In this document: positions 1-11,932 of the stretch, in pieces
Layout: every line of letters begins with the position of its first letter
How positions within the stretch are numbered: position 1 is the stretch's first letter
Origin: Acanthornis magna
Taxonomy: Eukaryota; Chordata; Aves; Passeriformes; Acanthizidae
Assembly: GCA_036785705.1 (NCBI GenBank)
Contig: JAWUZG010000013.1
Location: 19,625,001-19,689,000, forward strand
DNA length: 64,000 nucleotides
Direction of reading: 5' to 3'
The notes under the pieces: generated by a model
Seen by the model: the letters and a program-made list of their open reading frames with translations, nothing else
Database searches by the model: none
Told to the model about the DNA's origin: nothing
Position numbers and translations under genes: made by a program

Positions 1-194
1 TATGATTGACTTTTTAAAATTTTTTTTTAAAGTAGATGCTGACCACCTAAATGCATCGAGTACCATTATGATTGACTTTTTTTAAATTTTTTTTTCAAGT
101 AGATGCTGACCACCTAAATGCATTGAGTACCATTATGATTGATTTTTTAATTTTTTTTTTTTTTTTAAAGTAGATGCTGACCACTTAAATTGCT
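1..194. repeat. Tandem repeat, about 66-67 base unit, three copies, cut by window edge
   Basis: Three head-to-tail copies begin at 1, 67 and 134. Each opens with TATGATTGA, runs through a T/A homopolymer stretch, and continues with AGTAGATGCTGACCAC followed by a CTAAATGCAT-like end. The first two copies differ mainly in the length of the T-run. The third diverges after ACCACTTAAATTGC and the array stops near 194. The array probably continues to the left of the window, so the true copy number is unknown. Its low divergence suggests recent expansion. No coding potential is seen. Confidence 0.93.
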
Positions 195-3100
195 AACACC
201 CAACAGGGAGCTCACACACCCTCAGGAACTGATGTGAGGTGTTTTCCTGGTGTGTGTTGGAGTCCCCACTAAATCTCGGTGGGCTTTTCTCCTGTTTTTA
301 CATCCCTGGGGTGTTTCACGAGCTCAGAAGGCACAAACCCCCCATCCATCTATCAAAGATGCTCAGGCAGCTCTGCTGGGTCTCGAAGCAGCGCTGGGTT
401 TTGCTCAGGGAAATGCCAAATTTCCATGGTTTTGGGGATGTCAGGAGCCTTCCCAGTGCTCCCAGCGCTGATTCCCTGCTGTGCCCTGGCCAGGGATGCC
501 AAGCAGCACACACAGAGCTCACAGCTCTGCCCCAACCCAACTTTGGGGCTGCTTTGCATCCCCAGCACTGTGAAAAGCAGCTGGAGAGCACCGGCGGCTT
601 TGATCCCCAACTAGAGAGGAAATCCTGATTATTGAGCCATCAGATATTGCTTCAAATGCAGAGCAAAGTGCCTCTCAAGGAGGCTCTGCCCTTCCTCCTC
701 GGCACAGAAGGACTTTCAGAGGGATCGGAGCTCCACACTCACATTTGCACAGCAAATAAAAGCAGCAGCTCCCTTGGCTGTGCTGTCAGCTCCAAAGGCT
801 TCCAGGATTTGTCACCACAGCCCTGAGTTCTGTGCCACAAAAGCTTGGGAACAAAGCTCAGGCCATCCGGGAAGGCATGGCCCCAGCCCTGGGGTGGGGT
901 TTGGAGGGGCTCTGGGGCTGGGACAGCCACGGAGAGATGCTGGAGCCCCCCAAAATCCTTACTGGGGGAAAAAGAAAACTCTCCCATCCCTCTGGGAGCT
1001 CTGGATGCAGCTGCTGTCACCTGTGCCGTGGTTTCAATCCATTCAACCCCCAAAACACACTTTAAATGAGGATAAACAACGTGGAAAATGACATCTCTAG
1101 GATGTGCTGTTTGTATTTCCCCTGGTAAGTTTGTGCTTCACCACATCATAAAAAAAAATGAGGGGAAAGAGTTATTTGGGTTTTGTGGCTTTTGGATAGG
1201 TAAGTTTTAAAATATTACACAAACATGAAATCATTTTGTTTGGGTTTTCTAGTGCAAAAATGAAGCCAAATGAAGATAAATCAAGAGCAAATACTTTCTG
1301 GGGCAAAGATGGACTGGAGTGGTGATACACTGTGTAACTCCTGTTAAAACTTTGGCTCACAACATGATTTCCATGTTTTATGTCTCTATTTGCGTCTCTG
1401 AGAGTTAATTACTTTCCTAACAATATTCAAAGAGGAAGTTTCAGCCCCTGAGGCAATTCGCAATAAGTTTGGCAAAAAGTATCTGCATTACTTAAGGATG
1501 ATGCTGTTACCCTGAAAACAAAATACCTTTATTTCTCTCCCAAATACCTAATTATCCAGGTGGTGACAATGCCAGACTAGAAAATTACCTCTAAATATGT
1601 TGGAAGATCCATCAGTTTAAGTAGTGTAATGGAAATATTTTATAAAGTACACTCTAGATCATCTGCATTCACAAAGACAAGAGTCTCATTTCCTTTCTCT
1701 TAATTCCGTAATTTCTCATATTTCATTAAGCTTTAATCAGGAGACTTAAGTCTTATTCTATCCCAAATTACTTTTAAACAGAATATAAAGCACTGCTAAT
1801 TTATAATACCATATCTACCCTTAATCCTGCTGAAGAATGGACTGAAGGAATTATTGCATTTCCTCCTCACCTGGTCTAGAAAGAGCAAAGGCCTAAGGAG
1901 AGCCTCAGGCTGGAGTCACCCAAGTGCAAAGCAGAAAGGGAAACTCTCAGCATCAAACTGCAGATTTTTTCTGTCTCTAACACGTGATCACGCAGAGAAT
2001 CCCAAAAGCCCTCACTGATTTTTGAAAGATTATCACAAATCAGGTTTTAAATTTTAATATTTTTAATTAACACTCTGAAGAAGGGAGGGAATTTAAGGGG
2101 CACAAGGGAGAAAACAGGCATAATTCTGAAATGTGTGAACCAGCGAAGCAGGAAAGCTGAAAAATTGTTCCAGATGAGAAGAAATGAATGAAGGAAAGAA
2201 CTTTCTCCATCAGCCATGGCAAGGCTGTTAGGAGGGAAAAACGTGCTGAGAGACAAAGGGAACACATAAACAGGGACTGCCCCCTCTCCTGCAGTGTTTG
2301 TTCAGTGCTGAATTTGCAGGGAAGGAATTCAAGGTGTGGTGGGCAGAGGTGCTCGGGATCCGCTCCGAACCCATCCTGCACCCCAGCATCACCCCCTGCA
2401 ATCCCCTGGAGCTGCAAAGATGGGATTCAAGGTCAGGCACAGTTTGGCCAAGAGGGGATATTCTTCAGCAGAAGAAAGCAGCAACCTTTCAGGTTCAAAT
2501 TCTGCACTTGAATCGGTTTATTAATCCCACAGTGCAAATCAGAAGAGAGGGGAGGAGGGGAAGACGTGAGGAATTCAGAGAGTCCAGGACAAAAATAGCA
2601 TTATTAAACACTTCATTTCTTTTTTGGACATTTTCCCAATGACTTTTAAATCTCCCTAGGCTTATAAAGAAAGAAAAAAAAAAAAGAAGATTCTATCCTT
2701 TATGTGAAGGCTTTAGAAGACAACCTTGTGCAGTGGTGCTGTAGGGAAGGACTGCAGCTGCAGCTCTCCCACCCTCGTGTCTGGGACCCCAGCACCAGCT
2801 GATGCCTCTGCAGCCCCCGAAAACAGGAGCCCAGGTGATGCTCCTGTCAGTCCTGCAAAATAAAGGAAGAGAGAAATGCCACTCAGGAATAATCCTAAAG
2901 GGAGTGGGTGGAGGTGAGGATTATGGCAGCTTTAAACAAAAGTTGAAATGAAATGAAAGATTATGCAGTTCTTTTGTTCTTCAGGAGGAAAAGTGCTTGT
3001 GCAGCACTTTCCCCCAAACTTTGACAGCCCCAGCAGAGAATATGAGAAATACATGCAATTTTTCTTCCATTAAAAAAACCTCTGCCATTAAACGTTCATT

Positions 3101-4225
3101 ACTTGACAACCTAAAATTCAGTACCTGATTCTCATAGTCCCACTTTATCTCTGTGCTTGCCAAGTGCAAATTAACTTCTGTTTGTCTCTTTTACTGAAAT
3201 ACAGCTAGCCCTGCTTGCTCTTGTGTAATAAAACACAGTTATTCCTTAGAAAAACACACATAAAACAGAGCAGGAAAGGAATAAAGTGACTGGGATGTAT
3301 GTCAGTAGCTGGGTGAAGTGAAAGCACAACTTTTGCAAAAGAAGCTTTGCTGGAAAGATTAATTATTATTGGAATCAGTTTCAGATTCAGCAAGACAGGT
3401 TTTTGTGGACATTCTGGCAAATCCCCTTAAATCTGGATTCCATAGCTATGGAAGAGATGGAAGGGCTGGGTGAAATAGGATAGGATGATAACAGCAATGG
3501 GAGCCAGCACCCAAATCAGATTTGTGCATAATCAGCTCAGGCAATTGAAGCAGTGAAAGCTTTTAAAGGCTCATGTGTTCCTAAATGGCTGAGGTAAAGA
3601 TGGAACTGTAGACATCCACAAAATACAGAGTTTATTTCAACAGCTACCTTGGAAATACAGTGAGCCTGGCAGGCCTGAACTGCAGAGGGCTCATGATGGA
3701 CTGGAGGGTCTTTTATTTACAGATCTGCTCCGGTTTAAATCCAATTCCAGCCATCAGCAGCTAAATGTTGGGAGTTTTCCTGGGGCCTGCACGAGCTCTG
3801 TCCAAGGCTGTGGAGCTGCAGGAGCTCCCAGACCATGGAGATCTAGCTGGGAGAGGAGCTGGTGGGCAGAGAGCACAGGATTTTGCAGTGGAAATCCCAG
3901 AAGAGGCAAACCCAGTGGGATTGGGGCACAGAACCCACATCCCTGGGAGAGGGGATGGTTTTGAACCCTGCCCACCCACCCCGGGTGCTTTTCCTGCAGG
4001 ATGCCCAAATCCTGCCCCTGCAGAGAGCGAGACATTCCTGGAGTACCCAACATGTGCAGGGCTTCAGCTGAAGGTGCTGTTTGCAGAGTTAAACAAACAC
4101 AGCCCTGAGGATGTGGTTTCACACAGGAATGGGTCAGTGGTGGCCCCATCCTCTGGCCTGTCTGGCACAACCCCTCAGAGGTCACGGCTCTTCCAAATCA
4201 CTGCTTCAGCAGGCTGAGAGCACGG
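195..4225. other. Unique noncoding sequence, no gene seen
   Basis: Bases 195-1060 are comparatively GC-rich and hold only overlapping short open frames on both strands, as expected by chance. Bases 1100-2100 are AT-rich, with many stops in all frames and scattered homeodomain-like ATTA words. Bases 2300-2500 and 3730-4210 are again GC-richer with open frames up to 150 codons that resemble nothing I recognise. No CR1 fragment, tRNA or promoter-like CpG cluster was seen. A quadruplex motif lies at 891-917 and is listed separately. Confidence 0.6.
891..917 (+). other. Canonical G-quadruplex motif (four G4 tracts)
   Basis: Four runs of four guanines lie at 891-894, 896-899, 906-909 and 914-917. 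The loops are 1, 6 and 4 bases, which meets the usual quadruplex rule (four G-tracts, loops of 1-7). A one-base first loop generally favours a stable parallel fold. Folding in the cell is inference. The surrounding 850-1000 block is GC-rich but not a CpG island. Confidence 0.75.
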
Positions 4226-4338
4226 GCAAAAAAAAACAAGGTTAAATCTGTGCTTGGCAAAAAAAAAAAAAAAAACAAAAAAACCCAAACAAACCAAAAA
4301 AACTGAAAACAAAAATGAAGGAAAAAAGGAAAAAAAAT
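4226..4338 (+). repeat. A-rich low-complexity tract
   Basis: Long adenine runs are broken by single C, G or T bases, including an unbroken run of 16 or more A near 4260. A short local duplication of a GGCAAAAAAAA-like word occurs at both ends of the first part. On the other strand it reads as phenylalanine-rich frames, which are artefacts of the homopolymer. It lies about 100 bases upstream of a plus-strand CR1 tail but is not part of CR1. Confidence 0.85.
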
Positions 4339-4438
4339 CTTTTATCTCTTGGTAACCAGGAACCAAATAATTGCACGACAAGGCTGAGCAATGCAGACAG
4401 AGCCAAGCAAATGGCACTGGATGGGAGGTGCAATCACC

Positions 4439-4571
4439 GCCCCTGGAAGGGTTTCCAGAACTGTGTGCAGGTGGCACTTGGGACGTGGTTCACTGCTGGC
4501 CTTGGCAGTGCTGGGCAGTTGGACTCGATGCTCTTGGAGAGTTTTTCCAGCCAAAGCGATTCTGTGAGGTG
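4439..4571 (+). mobile_element. CR1 LINE 3'-end fragment, plus orientation
   Basis: This carries the standard 3' end of an avian CR1 non-LTR retrotransposon: CCCCTGGAAGGGTTTCCAGA, then a GTGGCACTTGGGACGTGGTT segment, then TTGGACTCGATGCTCTTGGA, ending in GATTCTGTGA, which matches the CR1 terminal octamer type. It is severely 5' truncated, as almost all CR1 copies are, and has no coding capacity. The wording differs from most other copies in this window, being closer to the older type at 57394, so it is probably a different subfamily. Confidence 0.85.
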
Positions 4572-4750
4572 AGGTTAGGCCCCAAGGCCACTTTTGGTGG
4601 GAGTGCTCCACTGTTGCCTTCCAAATACTCGGGAAGAGCAGTGGAAGGATTGGGATCTAAGGCCAGAGGATGTGACTAGAGGGGACACAGGAGGGCTGAG
4701 CAGACAACACCTCCTTTCCTAACACCAGCTCTGAGGGGTGGACCAACACG
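4572..4750. other. Short unique spacer
   Basis: About 180 bases of unique sequence between a CR1 tail and the 20-base minisatellite. Nothing recognised. Confidence 0.5.
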
Positions 4751-4853
4751 AGGCAATTGATCCCATTTGGGGCAACTGATCCCGTTCAGGGCAATTGATC
4801 CCGTTCGGGGCAATTGATCCCCTTCAGGGCAATTGATCCATTTTGGGCAATTC
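4751..4853. repeat. Minisatellite, 20-base unit, about five copies
   Basis: Successive copies of GGGCAATTGATCCCGTTCRG (R is A or G) start about every 20 bases. They vary at a few positions (CAACTG for CAATTG, CATTTG or CCTTCA for CGTTCA). Each unit carries the palindrome CAATTG next to GATCCC. The array is short and slightly degenerate. The frame stays open on the minus strand, but a 20-base period cycles through all frames, so this is not evidence of coding. Confidence 0.93.
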
Positions 4854-7800
4854 CAAGGGGAAAAAAAGACTGTAGCAGCCATCAAATATTGAATGGGGTG
4901 AGGAGGACTTGGATTCAGAGTGGAGAAATGTGAAAAAACTGGAGTGAGTGTGAGCAGAGGGAAGAGAGAGGATGCAGGGTGAGTTCATTGACACCCCTGA
5001 TGGCCAACAATTTCCAGTTTACAGCAGCATTTCTGATAGACTGAGTAAAATTATTGTTGCACATTGAAAAGTGAGTAAATCACCCTCCCCTGCACTCAGC
5101 TCTCATCGGTTTTGAAGACACCAGGTCTTCCCCAGCCATGGGGGAAGGACGGGAAAGGAGGAGACACCAGGAGGAGGTGGGGAAGGGGCACAGCGAGGGC
5201 AGGGAGAGGTGAGCAGACACCCAGACAGCTCTGGCTCCCTCAGAACAAATCCCTGCTTTGGGCAGAGCTGACCAGACTGTCTGGGCACTGTATATATAGG
5301 ATGGAGCAGGAGTTTGCAATTACATTCCATTTCTGTGGTTTCCATATAGCAGGGCTTTATAAGCCAGCACACATCAAGGCTGAGCCTTTCACTGAGCTTT
5401 TTCCAGGGAGTGGGGTTCTTATCTCCTCTTAGGAAATGAAAACATTGGCAAATTTGCTTTTCCAGGTTGAAGAAACCACAGAATTCTGAAGGACATTTTT
5501 ATAAATAACATCAGGCACCGAATTCCACTATTCCTTTTTTACTTTTACTCACGGCTCAGCTGCATGAAGTGTTTCTTACTGGAACAAATGTGCCTTTATT
5601 TTTTATTTTAAAACAAACCACCAAAGCAGATTTACAGCAATTCTTCCTATCAATAACCAGACTAGTTGGAGCTCCCGACTCCCAGTTTTGTCCCCACCGG
5701 GCACGATGGTCACCTTGTTTGTGACCACATGGTTGGGATCAGAGCTGATCTATCAGAGAAGCTGAGCTGAGCTCCCACCCCAACCCTGCACGATGTCCAT
5801 CACCTCCTGCCCCCACACCGAGGGCTTGAAAATTACAGCAGAAAAACCAGGATGGTTCATTAGTAAGGGCTTTCTCAGTCCCTGCCAATTGCAACTCGAA
5901 TGTTCCTATTTTCAGAGGATACAAGACGTTTCCTAGCAAGGCTGGAAAACCAAACTCACGGTAATCCTTCAGAGTGGAAAAGACTTGCAGCTTGAATCAA
6001 CAAAAAAAGGTGAGAATATTGCCTTCACTCCAGCAGTGCCACCAACTCCAGTTGCATCCATCTCTCAGCAGGAGAGAGCTGCTTTTCATATCTTACAAAT
6101 AAGAAAAAATACAAATTGCAAACAGGAGCTACAAGTGGATATGATCATTTCTGTCTTAAACTCATCACAACCTGGAACTGCAGCTCCAGGTATCTTCAAT
6201 TATGTGCATGGTTTTATAGTAACAATTTTTCAAACAAAGCCCACGGAAATCTGTGATGTGTTACAGAGCATGAGCTTCTGCATGCTGCAGCTTTTCCAGG
6301 AAAACAGTTCAATTAATTTCAGCAGGGAAATGAATGGTAAATTCCAGCTTAAACAAAACGTACAGAGACCTTTCTGTGTAAGATGTGAAACGAAATACAA
6401 GTCAAAACACAGAAAATCTGTCACAAGACCCAGACACTGGGGCAGATAACAGAGATGCCCAGGCAGCTTGGCCTGGATTTTTATCCACAAGCAGCAATTT
6501 AGGCAGAAAGTTTGGGCTGCCTGGTTTGACACCCATCAGGATGTGTGACTCGAGGCTGCTGGAACACACAGGCCAGCAGCTGTCAGCCTACTGACAGGTT
6601 ATTGACCCTGACACTTTATTGCTCTTTCCTAAAACACAGTGCCATTTCCTAGCTCAGGAAGAGACCACGACAGCAGAATTCAGCCAGACCCAACCAAACC
6701 CCGAGGAGATGGCAGGGCTTTTAATTCACCCCAGAAGGATTTCTCCTGTTGAAAACCAGAGTCAGCGCTGAGCAGTGGGGCTGGATGAGGCTACAGCGCT
6801 CTGCATAAAATGTAGATGAAAATAAAACTCTCCAGCAAAAAAAAGCTGTGCTTCCATGTCATTTGTGCTCTTCTTCAGGTGCAAGGAACCTGGAGAGCCA
6901 AGAAGTGAGCTAGTCAGTCATTTTTCCAGGCACAAGGCACTTAAAATAGTTACAAATGGAGTTTCCCATCCTTCTTCCCTCGCATTTCTCTGTGCTTTCC
7001 ATCGGTGAAGGTTGCTTGGTGCTGCCAATAAATTGCTCAACGTGGGAACCTTCCTCCGAAAATGGACTTCAGAGGCTCCATGATGGCCCATTCTGAGGGA
7101 AAGAACTGCGAGTGCTGAAAGAAATGCAACCATTTCCCCAAGTATTTGCAGCTAAATTAGCAGAAGTGAATGAGAATCCAGCCAAGGCAATTCAGACTGG
7201 TGGAGAAGGGAATTGTACACTGAGAGCCTGCTCACAAAAGCTGGCAGAGAGGAATGAACTCCTTCATTACAGAACAATTCAACTCAGGTGTGCCATAAAC
7301 TGGTACTCAGGCAAGTGTCATACCAGAAAACAGAGATGAAAATTGACTAGAAAAGCCAATAAAGCAGAAATATTGTATTGGAAAAAAAATGCTACGGAAG
7401 GGTTCTGTAGCCTAAGACATCCAGTTAAAGCTAAAATTGCACCTTTGAAGATTGTTAGGTTTTGGGGGAAAAAAGGAGGTAGAGGTAGGTTTAAAAATAT
7501 GGTTAATTCTCAAGAACTGTGGGATTTGTGCACAGGAATAGAAAAGCATAAATGAAGCACCAGGGTACAATGTACCCACCAGCAGATGAATATGGAAATA
7601 AAAAATAACTGATGAAATGTGTCAAATCTGCCAAAGGATTCCAGCTAGGGAAGAGTCACAGTGATGGATCCAGACACGATGGAGCTGCAGTGCAGATGTC
7701 TCCATGCCACAGGCAGAGGTTACCATTTAATGCTTCCTTAATAACTATTTTCCCTGCAACTGTGCTTTTCTGATAATCCCACCTTAAAACAGGCCAAGGA

Positions 7801-8691
7801 CAGTTGGATTCTCCCAGACAAGAAAGCCTGGAGAGGACTCTGTCCACCACTGGTCATCTCTCCTCCAGGCAGGACCTTGGGTGTTCCAGATTGCAGAGAA
7901 AACACTGCTGCCAGATGTTCTCATCCCAATAGCGATGAAAAACGCAGCTGAGAGAGTTTAAATGCTTTTCAAATAACACCTAATAATATCTTAGCTTCTT
8001 CAGAGCAGCTTTTCAAAGCACGAAATGTCACCAACTTCAATTTTGTATAACAAAAAGCTGAGAACTAAGCTTCCTAATTCAGGCAGAATTATATCACACG
8101 GTAGAAGAGCTCTGATCTTACATGAAACGCCATGAAAGGTGCACCAGAGCCAGATCCTAACAGGTGCACAGGAATCTCCAAGCCTCTGGCAGGAGGAAAT
8201 GCATTTTGCATACCTGATGGCCGTGGGGAGCTCAAGGCTGCAGCGACTGGAGGAGCTGTGGCTCAGCTGTTTGAAAGACAAACTCCGAAGGAACTGGAGC
8301 AATTACAGCTCATCCTCTCTGGAAGGGGAGCCAGCGGGGGCAACCTGCACTGGTAGAGCCTGAAAATAAATTGGAAGGAGCTGACAGGAGCAGCTGTGGG
8401 GATGGAGGTGGCTTTTCAGAGAACTGTAGGAATATGCAGAGCTGGTGGAAGGGAGCTGGAGACGTGCTGTGAATTGCTCTGTGTGCACTGCAAAGGCTGG
8501 GGCTGTGAGAAACCTGCAGACGGGCTCAGTTCCACTCACCTTGCAGCCTGAGCAGCCCAAAGCCAAACATTCCAGCTGGTTAATCCCCAAAAAACACCTC
8601 CTCCTTCTCCCCCAGCACTCTCTGTTCCTCAGGCTGAAATCAGCAGTGAGCTTCTGTCTTTACAGTGAACCACAGGAAAGCTTTGAGCTTA
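4854..8691. other. Unique noncoding sequence, no gene seen
   Basis: I see no CR1, LTR, RNA gene or simple repeat of note. The longest open frame, 5985-6449 on the plus strand (154 codons), opens with TTG and has no ATG for the first 50 codons. It matches no family I know and has no flanking signals. The 6110-6400 part is AT-rich and could equally be conserved noncoding DNA. Around 5283-5292 there is a TATATATA stretch with no other promoter features. Bases 7340-8100 are AT-rich with frequent stops. Confidence 0.55.
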
Positions 8692-8877
8692 AAGAATCCC
8701 AGCATGGTTTGGGTTGGAAGGGACTCAAAGACCACCCAGTGCCACCCCTGCCATGGCAGGGACACCTCCCACTGTCCCAGGCTGCTCCAAGCCCTGTCCA
8801 GCCTGGCCTTGGGCACTGCCAGGGGTCCAGGGGCAGCCACAGCTTCTCTGGGTCTCACACCCTCTGGGTAAAGAAAA
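8692..8877 (-). mobile_element. CR1 LINE 3'-end fragment, minus orientation
   Basis: Read on the plus strand, it starts with AATCCCAGCATGGTTTGGGT, continues through a CCCAGTGCCACCCCTGCCAT segment and the CCAAGCCCTGTCCAGCCTGG block, and ends after CTTCTCTGGG with an internal deletion before CACCCTCTGGGTAAAGAAAA. This is the reverse complement of an avian CR1 3' end. It belongs to the same subfamily as the copies at 11641, 13288 and 36550. An antisense open frame of 194 codons runs through it and should not be annotated as a gene. Confidence 0.93.
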
Positions 8878-11640
8878 GCCTGAGCACTCCCAGACTGGGG
8901 AATCGCCAAAATCCAGCTCTGAATGTGTCCATACAGACCCTAAAGCTCCAAGTCATCATAGATTCTTTGGCCAAAAGCATGATGCAATACACTGTTTTTA
9001 AAAAGCCAGAATGGAGAGAGGGGAAATGATGAGCAAAGCAGTAAATCCCTAAAATCCTGACTGCTGCGGAGAGAAGGATTTGGGGCATGGATACCCAGTG
9101 AGAATCGGGAGGGCAAGGAAGGAAAAGTGAGAGGGAGCAAGAATGGGAGTGAGCAGGGTTGAGGATTATCAAAGGGACTGGGAACAGAGCAGGGACTGTG
9201 TGGGAGTGCCAAGAGCCCACAGAAAGCAGCTGAGGACATGAAAGCTCAAGAACAGCCAGGACAGGCCTTGCTGCTCTTTCAGTTTGATGTTTTCCTGCCC
9301 AAACACATCAAAGATGCTCCAGAGGAGGCAAGGGGAGGGAAAGATCACACTTTTATTGCTCCTGGACAGATGGAGAACTCCACTACTCAAAATCTGAAGT
9401 CCAAAAAGGACAAAAACTTTGGAAGCCTGCGCACAACAAGCCTCAATGGAGGCACTAATGCCAGAGGCCCTGCAGCTGTGACCCTCCACTGTCACCTCAC
9501 CAGGATCAGGGCCACCTCTGTCCCCAGGGCCACCAGCTCCAGGGGCAGCCTTTGGATAATGTATCCCTTGGAAAGTTTCGGAACAGGCTAAGCATCCAAG
9601 GCTGAAGTCTCACAGCCGCAGCTTTCCTTCACCTCTAGAAGGTGAAATCACCGACAACGATTTGTGCTAAATCCCTTCTGATAGCGCTGGTCCTGCTCCC
9701 AGGCCACTTCCATACTGCAGAGCCATCCCCAGGCTGTGCTGGGGCGTGGGGAGATTCCAGCACCAACAAATTCACCCGAATTTCTCATGGGAATCACCCC
9801 GAGCTGCCTGCTCACAGGAGCACTGCCTCAGAGACACCAGTTGTGAGAATTGTTTCAGCACAGCATTGGGTGTTTTGTGTGCAGTGCCAGCTCCCTCTGC
9901 CATAAATCAGAGCTGCCCAGCACATGCCTCTCAGGAGGCGTAAAATCACCTGAGGAAAAGTGTTCTGGCTGCTTGCCTGTGCTGGAATTCCCTCCCAGGG
10001 CACATCCCCCAGGCCAGACACGTGGGATGAGACCCTGACCCCTGAGAGGGCCTCTGCAGAAAGGGCCAACAGCAGCACCTCCCCAGAGCTCATAAATGGG
10101 ATGAGCCAAACCTGTTAAATAGCATGGAAAGACTCCCAGGGATTTTAATGGGTTTCATGCTATTCCTCTGCATGCAGAGACCCTCTTTGTCCCTGAAAGG
10201 GTTGCCTGTCCTATGGCAGCACACCGGGAGAATGAAGAAGCAGCAGCCCAGGGAAATTAAATTCAATTAACCATTTCATTTTAGTGTTGGCATTTACATA
10301 GTTCATTGATTACCTGGCTGTGCAAACTCCTTCAATTACTTAAAAGTATGAAATGCTCCCGATCTGGGATGTTCTTTGGCAGGAGCAGCCCCGTGACAGC
10401 TGTAGAGCAGGAGGGACAGGGACAAACAGGCCACTCCAGCAAGAGCAGCACTTCACAGGTTATGGGAGAAAAATGTGCGCAGGGGAGGGGCTGATTTATC
10501 CTCACTCTTGCAAATCCTATTTTTTAATTGTTCACGGGGGCTATTCACATGCAAACTTACAGGGATAACATTACCCTGCCACCTTCCCTCCCTCACCACA
10601 TCTTTTCCCTCTGACCACATCACCTGCAAGGTCAGCTCGTGTGAAATATTGCCCAAGTGAATTATTTTATCTTCTGTGTTCAGGGAGGTGATTCAAAACC
10701 AAAAAAGCTCTGATTAAGCAAGGTCTAGCCTTTGGATTTTGTGGGAACATCTTATCTTGAGTCACAACTCTCCTTTTGTTGGGAAGAAAAATGATTTTTA
10801 AAACTGGGCATTGTTAAAACCAGATCCAGTGTCACATTAGCTTCTGTTAAAAAGGAAAAAAAAGCCTGGTTTTAGCAGATGGTTCTTATGGTAGTCAGAC
10901 TACCCTGTTATGAAAATAAAGTTTCAAAGAGTTTGGTTTTCCTTTCTGGTGCTTTTCTGCTGGCTAAGAAAAGAAACATCCGTTGAGCCCAGCCTATTTA
11001 GCCCTCTGGAATTATAAATGTCATTTCAAAAGGTTTTACAATTGATTTTTGCCTTTTTCCCTTCTCATTTTTTTTGCATGCCATACATGCATTAAGAAGA
11101 GAAAGAAATGAAGTGCCTTCGTTTGCAACTGAAGAAACAAAAACAATACCCAAAGTTTCCTTTCCGTTTACGACCATACCAAATAGAAGAGTAAAATGTT
11201 AATTAGAGGGAAAAAACAACCCTCTGTTAGAAAGACTTCAAAAGCAGCTTCAAATGACTGCACAGCACAAAGGTAGAAATCATTTGTTGATGGTTTGTGG
11301 GGTTTTTTTTTACTGCTGTGCCCTGCAGCTCTCACAGAACACCTCAGGGAGCTTTCCATTCCTCTGGCTCGTCCATCTCGTGGCTCTGGGAGCTGAGCAC
11401 GCACAGGACACGCACAGCACGGCTGATAACGCAGCAGAGACACGTTCCAGAGATACACCTGGATGCTCAGCTGAGCAGCCTCTGGAGTGCAGCACGGCGT
11501 GAAATGGCCAATTTGTCCTCACTGCTGCAAGGTGTGAAACCCTAACGAGGAAACGCAGCTCTCACGTTTGCCTTTGGGATTTGCTGGTGAGCCAGGAGAG
11601 CTGCAGGGCTGGAAAGTCTCTGCTTGGGAAGCCTGACATG
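8878..11640. other. Unique noncoding sequence, no gene seen
   Basis: Bases 9050-10100 are moderately GC-rich with many short overlapping frames on both strands. Bases 10250-11250 are AT-rich; 10255-10360 carries several ATTA/TTAAT words and resembles conserved noncoding DNA. No recognisable exon, repeat or RNA gene was found. Confidence 0.55.
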
Positions 11641-11932
11641 AATCACAGAATCATGGAATGGTTTGGGTTGGGAGGGACTCAAAGATCTCCTTGTTCCACC
11701 CCTGCCATGAGCAGGGACACCTTCCACTGTCCCAGGCTGCTCCAAGCCCTGTCCAGCCTGGCCTTGGACACTGCCAGGGTTCCAGGGGCAGCCACAGCTT
11801 CTCTGGGCACCTGTGCCAGGGCCTGCCCACCCTCCCAGGGAACAATTCCTTCCCAAGATCCCATCCAACCCTCTCCTCTGTCAGTTTGAAGCCATTCCCC
11901 CTCGTCCCATCCCTCCAGGCCCTCGCCCAGCA
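11641..11932 (-). mobile_element. CR1 LINE 3'-end fragment, minus orientation
   Basis: It opens with AATCACAGAATCATGGAATG, the reverse complement of the CR1 3' terminus with its ATTCTGTGA-type octamers. It then runs collinearly through the CCAAGCCCTGTCCAGCCTGG block, TTCCAGGGGCAGCCACAGCT, GGGCCTGCCCACCCTC and the CCATTCCCCCTCGTCCCAT region before being 5' truncated near 11932. The terminus is intact and the copy is only mildly diverged. The long overlapping frames on both strands (up to 138 codons) are CR1 shadow frames. Confidence 0.95.

Noticed and set aside
2438..2510. Possible tRNA or tRNA-derived SINE: TGGCCAAGAGG (A-box-like) and GGTTCAAATTC (B-box-like) at tRNA spacing
   Set aside because: Acceptor arms do not pair, the T-arm has only four of five pairs including a wobble, and no SINE body or tail follows. 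Probably chance.
5275..5300. TATATATA as a core promoter
   Set aside because: No CpG-rich context, initiator or downstream first exon. Single TATA words are common by chance.
5985..6449. 154-codon frame in AT-rich sequence
   Set aside because: Starts with TTG, no ATG in the first third and no conserved motif. Within the expected number of chance frames.
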